The notes under the pieces were generated by a model that had not been told where the DNA came from, made no database searches, and saw only the letters and a list, made by a program, of their open reading frames with translations. From assembly GCA_049511415.1 (NCBI GenBank), contig JBEKYC010000038.1, positions 1 through 64,000 on the forward strand: a stretch of DNA of 64,000 nt, given 5' to 3'. Position numbers and translations under genes: made by a program. Shown one piece after another: positions 60,842 through 64,000 of this stretch (position 1 is its first letter; every line of letters starts with the position of its first letter). This stretch comes from Bog-159 sp049511415 (GTDB lineage Bacteria; Acidobacteriota; Terriglobia; Bryobacterales; Bryobacteraceae).

Positions 60842-62407
60842 ATGTATCAGGTTCTGCTCACCCATTTGCGAGGTTTTCGGGCCGGTCAGACACAGAAGAT
60901 CGAAGCAGGTCCTGACACGGTAATTACGTTGGGCAGAGACCCGGATTCCTCGACGGTGAGTTTCGATCCCGATCACGATGACCTGGCGAGCCGGCGGCAC
61001 GCCAAGATTGTCTGGGATAACGCCAGCCCCTCCGGTTTTTCCATAGAAGATGTCGCCAGTTCGAACGGAACGTTTGTTGACGGCCGGCGGATTTCAGGCC
61101 GCACCTTTCTGCAATCGGGCCAAGTCATGGAGTTCGGACGCAAAGGAGAAGAGCAGGGTCCCGCGGTCCGTTTTGAAGTCGATTCCCCGGGCGGTGGACG
61201 GCGGCCTCCGGCGCCCACCAAAATGGAGCCGGTAGGCGCTTGGGCATCCTCCGCCAGTCCGGCCCGTAAACCCTCGATGGTACGTTCCGAAGACCAGCGA
61301 CCCTCCGGCGCGGGCCCCGGCAAGGCGCCGTTGGCAGTAGTGGCAGTCGTGATTCTGGCACTGATTGGCGGCGGATTTTTAGCTTGGCATCATAAGAAGC
61401 AAGTCAAAACGGCTACTGCTGCTCCCGGCGACTTGGTGGGACTGAATAAGGATGCGCTCGCCGTAGTGGAAGTCGTATGGAAGTTATACGATCCGGTAAC
61501 GGGGCGCCAGGCATATCACTGGCACATAAAGAATCCATATCAGGCGTCCGGATTGAACGGGTTTTTCCGGGGGCTCGATCGGGTGCCGGTATTCGTGAAA
61601 CTGACAGATGGATCCATTGAGCCGGTGATCATGCTCAGCGACGAACGCGACACCAACCTGGCCATGGGCGGCAGCCAGACCGGCACTGGATTTGTGGCCC
61701 ATCGCGCGGGCTTTATCCTTACCGCGCGGAGTTTGGCCGCTCCTGGACGCGAGAACTATGTCTGGCCGGCGGTCTCCACGCCGGCGCTGCTGGTCGAACT
61801 GGGCCGGCCGGACTACACGGTCCTGCAGGCTCCGCCCCGCTGGATACCCTCACACGCGCGCTTCATCCTCACCAAACCTCTCTCGCTCGAAGCCTTATCG
61901 CAGTCGAAGGTGCAGGGGCGCTCCAGTGCGCTCGAAACGCGTCTGGACCGGCTGACGGTGGCCTTTTCCGGCAGCCCGCAAAGGATCGCGGCCACGGTTG
62001 CCGAGGTCTCGGATAAAGCGCCGATCGCGCTGCTGAAGGTGAGCCAGGTAACGGCTTTGCAGGAATGTCCCCTGCGGCAGGATGAAACAGATGTGGCCAC
62101 GGGCGAGCAGGTCCGGATTCTCACCTGGGGTGGGCAAGGCGGGCCGGGCGCGAACGCCCAGCCTGTAACCGCCATCACTCTGAATGTCGCCGCTCCGCCG
62201 AACAGCGAAGCGGAGGTGGCGGCGCAGTGTAAGGAGTGCATTTGGCTATCTGACGGCGCTTCCTCGGCCGGCAATATCGGCGCGCCTATATACGACGCCA
62301 AGGGGCGCGTCGCCGCGATCTTTCAAACCACCCAGGTATCCGGGCAGTTCGTGGCTTTCGCCACGCCGATCCGAATTGGCATAGGCATGATGGGGGAGGC
62401 GCACTAG
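60842..62407 (+). CDS. FHA-transmembrane protein with degenerate trypsin-like domain
   Basis: The 521-residue protein has an N-terminal FHA domain (LGRDPDSSTVSF, SRRHAKIVW, SSNGTFVDGR; about 20-110), a Pro-rich linker, one membrane helix at about 160-180 (APLAVVAVVILALIGGGFLA) and a C-terminal domain of the trypsin/HtrA fold. The motif usually LTNxHVV is FILTARSLAA, the Asp strand (usually DLAVLKV) is PIALLKV and GNSGGP is GNIGAP. All three catalytic residues are gone, so it is a pseudoprotease. FHA should bind phosphothreonine made by the downstream kinase. The start ATG 60842 has AAGGAGG. It begins the operon that includes phosphatase and kinase. Confidence 0.88.
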   Translation: MYQVLLTHLRGFRAGQTQKIEAGPDTVITLGRDPDSSTVSFDPDHDDLASRRHAKIVWDNASPSGFSIEDVASSNGTFVDGRRISGRTFLQSGQVMEFGRKGEEQGPAVRFEVDSPGGGRRPPAPTKMEPVGAWASSASPARKPSMVRSEDQRPSGAGPGKAPLAVVAVVILALIGGGFLAWHHKKQVKTATAAPGDLVGLNKDALAVVEVVWKLYDPVTGRQAYHWHIKNPYQASGLNGFFRGLDRVPVFVKLTDGSIEPVIMLSDERDTNLAMGGSQTGTGFVAHRAGFILTARSLAAPGRENYVWPAVSTPALLVELGRPDYTVLQAPPRWIPSHARFILTKPLSLEALSQSKVQGRSSALETRLDRLTVAFSGSPQRIAATVAEVSDKAPIALLKVSQVTALQECPLRQDETDVATGEQVRILTWGGQGGPGANAQPVTAITLNVAAPPNSEAEVAAQCKECIWLSDGASSAGNIGAPIYDAKGRVAAIFQTTQVSGQFVAFATPIRIGIGMMGEAH

Positions 62408-62415
62408 ACACTGGT

Positions 62416-63261
62416 ATGGGAATGGCGGCTTCCAATCTGAAGAAATGGTTCACGTCCCATGCGGCCGCCGCGCCCGCGGCGCCCACATTCGAGCTGTATT
62501 TTGCATTCGCCTCCGACCCGGGCTGCCACCGCACGGCCAATGAGGACTCCGTCTGTTGTTTGCAGCCTCGAGAGACGCCCAAGGGCCTGTTGGCCGCCGT
62601 GGCGGACGGCATGGGCGGACACGTGGCGGGCGCCGAGGCCAGCAGCATGGCCATTCGGATCTTAAGCGAAAAGTACTTCGCCGATTCCGCGCCGCCGCAG
62701 GCTGCCTTGACGCGCGCCTTTCATGCGGCCAATGCCGCGATTTATAAGCAGTCCCGCGATCCGGGCCGCCGCGGCATGGGCACCACCTGCACGGCCCTGG
62801 CCATTTTGGGCGGCCAGGCTTATTGCGCGCACGTGGGTGACTCCCGCCTGTATTTGGTCCGGGATGGGGAGATTCATCAACTCACCGAGGATCATTCGAA
62901 GGCCATGGAATTGGCACGCCAGGGCGTGATTACGCCGGAGGAAGCCCGGCGGCACCCGGAGCGGAACATTATTTTCCGGGCCTTCGGCCGGGATCCCGAT
63001 TTGGCCGTAGCCGCCTGGACCGACCCACTGGCGCTGCGCGCCGGCGACTGCTTCGTTCTAAGCAGCGACGGGTTGCACGATCTGGTCTCCGACGCCGCCA
63101 TCCGGGAGGCCGTGGTGCGTTGCAATCCGCGCCAGGCCTGCGACGATCTGGTCGGCCAGGCCCGCGCCGCCGGAGGCTTCGACAATATTACAGTAATTGT
63201 TGGACAGGTGCGGCCGCCGGTCGAAGGCGCGTCGCCGATGCCCGGCGGGATGGCTACATAA
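62416..63261 (+). CDS. PP2C-family Ser/Thr phosphatase
   Basis: The 281-residue protein has the PP2C/Stp motifs GCHRTANEDS, ADGMGGHVAGAEAS, GMGTTCTALAI, HVGDSRLYLVRDG, SSDGLHDLV and GFDNITVIV, including the metal-binding aspartates. It should remove phosphate from targets of the neighbouring kinase. It starts nine bases after the FHA gene and ends ten bases before the kinase. No membrane segment is present. A short basic N-terminal extension precedes the catalytic domain. Confidence 0.95.
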   Translation: MGMAASNLKKWFTSHAAAAPAAPTFELYFAFASDPGCHRTANEDSVCCLQPRETPKGLLAAVADGMGGHVAGAEASSMAIRILSEKYFADSAPPQAALTRAFHAANAAIYKQSRDPGRRGMGTTCTALAILGGQAYCAHVGDSRLYLVRDGEIHQLTEDHSKAMELARQGVITPEEARRHPERNIIFRAFGRDPDLAVAAWTDPLALRAGDCFVLSSDGLHDLVSDAAIREAVVRCNPRQACDDLVGQARAAGGFDNITVIVGQVRPPVEGASPMPGGMAT

Positions 63262-63271
63262 GGATGAATTT

Positions 63272-64000
63272 ATGAGCGATCGCGTGATCACAGGAAGATA
63301 TACGATTCTGCACCAGATCGATGCGGGCGGGATGGGCTCGGTCTTCAAGGCCGACGATGCCAAACTGGGCCGCATGGTGGCAGTGAAGAAGATGAATCCG
63401 CAACTCGCGGGCGATCCCGAGGCGATGGCTCGCTTCGAGCAGGAGGCCAAAGTTCTGGCCAAGCTGGCCAACGGCAACGTGGCCGCCGTCTATGATTACG
63501 GCGCCGATCAGGGCGAGCCATTCCTGGTCATGGAATACGTTGAGGGTGTCGACCTGCATGCGTTGATCGAGAAGCAGGGAGTGCTCCCCATCGAGGTTGC
63601 GGCGCCCTTGTTCTGCGGTATTTTGCGCGGCTTCGTGGCGGTGCATCACGCCGGCATCGTGCATCGGGATATCAAGCCGAAAAACGTAATCGTCTCCTGG
63701 ACCGGCGAACCGAAGATTATCGATTTCGGAATTGCGCGCGTATCCGGCCGCTCCGGCTTGACTCAATTTGGACATACGCTGGGAACCCCGGCCTACATGT
63801 CGCCCGAGCAGATCATGGGTGAGGATCTGAAGCCGGTCAGCGATCTGTACTCCCTGACCGTGATGCTGTTCGAGATGCTCACGGGGAATCCGCCTTTTCG
63901 TGAAGGCGGGGCGGTTCCCGTGCAGAAAGCGCATTTGGAAGTTCCCGCGCCGTTTCTTTCCTCGAAAAAGAAGGGCCTGCCCGCAAAGCTCGATGCGATC
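63272..64000 (+). CDS. Ser/Thr protein kinase, 3' end outside the window
   Basis: The visible 243 codons give an Hanks-type kinase domain: GGMGSVFKA (Gly-rich loop), VAVKKM (Lys), IVHRDIKPKNVIV (catalytic loop), KIIDFGIAR (DFG) and GTPAYMSPEQ (activation/P+1 loop). It runs off the right edge. AAGGA is placed seven bases before the ATG. With the FHA protein and the PP2C phosphatase it forms a complete phospho-Ser/Thr signalling module. The region after the kinase domain (membrane helix, sensor) is not visible. Confidence 0.95.
   Translation, partial: MSDRVITGRYTILHQIDAGGMGSVFKADDAKLGRMVAVKKMNPQLAGDPEAMARFEQEAKVLAKLANGNVAAVYDYGADQGEPFLVMEYVEGVDLHALIEKQGVLPIEVAAPLFCGILRGFVAVHHAGIVHRDIKPKNVIVSWTGEPKIIDFGIARVSGRSGLTQFGHTLGTPAYMSPEQIMGEDLKPVSDLYSLTVMLFEMLTGNPPFREGGAVPVQKAHLEVPAPFLSSKKKGLPAKLDAI

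Overview
The window comes from a high-GC Gram-negative soil bacterium, almost certainly an acidobacterium of the Solibacter/Bryobacter group (Bryobacterales). Support: Oar-type TonB-dependent receptors with an N-terminal carboxypeptidase-regulatory domain, FG-GAP/ASPIC-UnbV and TPR proteins, a VWFA protein of the acidobacterial type, a protein made only of a domain resembling TIGR03437 (described from Solibacter paralogues), many Tat-exported sugar-active enzymes, and KdpDE-like regulators without a Kdp pump. No rRNA, tRNA, CRISPR array, insertion sequence or prophage was recognised. The taxonomy is inferred from content only.

Layout. 1-7374: edge of a toxin-antitoxin locus, a Tat-exported glycoside-hydrolase-like protein whose 3' end is frameshifted by an exact 49-bp tandem duplication, a secreted esterase, a glycosyltransferase, lysS and a LolC/E-type permease. 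7365-10482: three overlapping minus-strand genes (sensor kinase, response regulator, ankyrin protein). 10549-15170: an Oar-like receptor coupled to a secreted nucleoside-hydrolase-like protein. 15147-22454: an operon of TonB receptor, ASPIC/TPR fusion and TPR lipid- or surface-associated protein. 22575-27355: FecR-like protein, beta-propeller, GH3 beta-glucosidase. 27399-28110: VapBC module 1 with a clear promoter/operator. 28144-39129: secreted sugar-type TIM-barrel proteins, glycosyltransferase, F420-reductase-like protein, VWFA protein, two sugar isomerase-like proteins, TIGR03437-like protein, a kelch/Ig surface protein and a DUF3300 protein. 39328-47571: GT4, glyA, MgtC, a class-I amidotransferase-like hydrolase, a tail-anchored coiled-coil protein, an enolase-superfamily enzyme and a YhhQ-type transporter. 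47593-48303: VapBC module 2 with its operator. 48314-54325: PAS-LuxR regulator, glnE, a second KdpDE-like pair and a tiny membrane ORF. 54384-60088: DUF2007-like, DinB, fused 2-oxoacid dehydrogenase E1, membrane spermidine-synthase-like protein and a small membrane protein. 60842-64000: FHA pseudoprotease, PP2C phosphatase and Ser/Thr kinase, the last cut by the window edge.

The genes fit a free-living polysaccharide- and oligotrophy-adapted heterotroph: exported hydrolases and receptors take up complex carbon, isomerases and dehydrogenases feed it into metabolism, and several sensor systems adjust growth. The most unusual signals are (i) a repeated start architecture in which a -10 hexamer ends exactly six bases before an ATG, GTG or TTG with no Shine-Dalgarno, implying leaderless mRNAs; (ii) two VapBC operators whose dyads overlay the promoter; (iii) a 13-bp perfect inverted repeat enclosing the -10 of the kelch gene; (iv) an FHA-transmembrane-trypsin-like protein that has lost all three catalytic residues, placed beside a PP2C/kinase pair; and (v) the 49-bp duplication that erases a stop codon.
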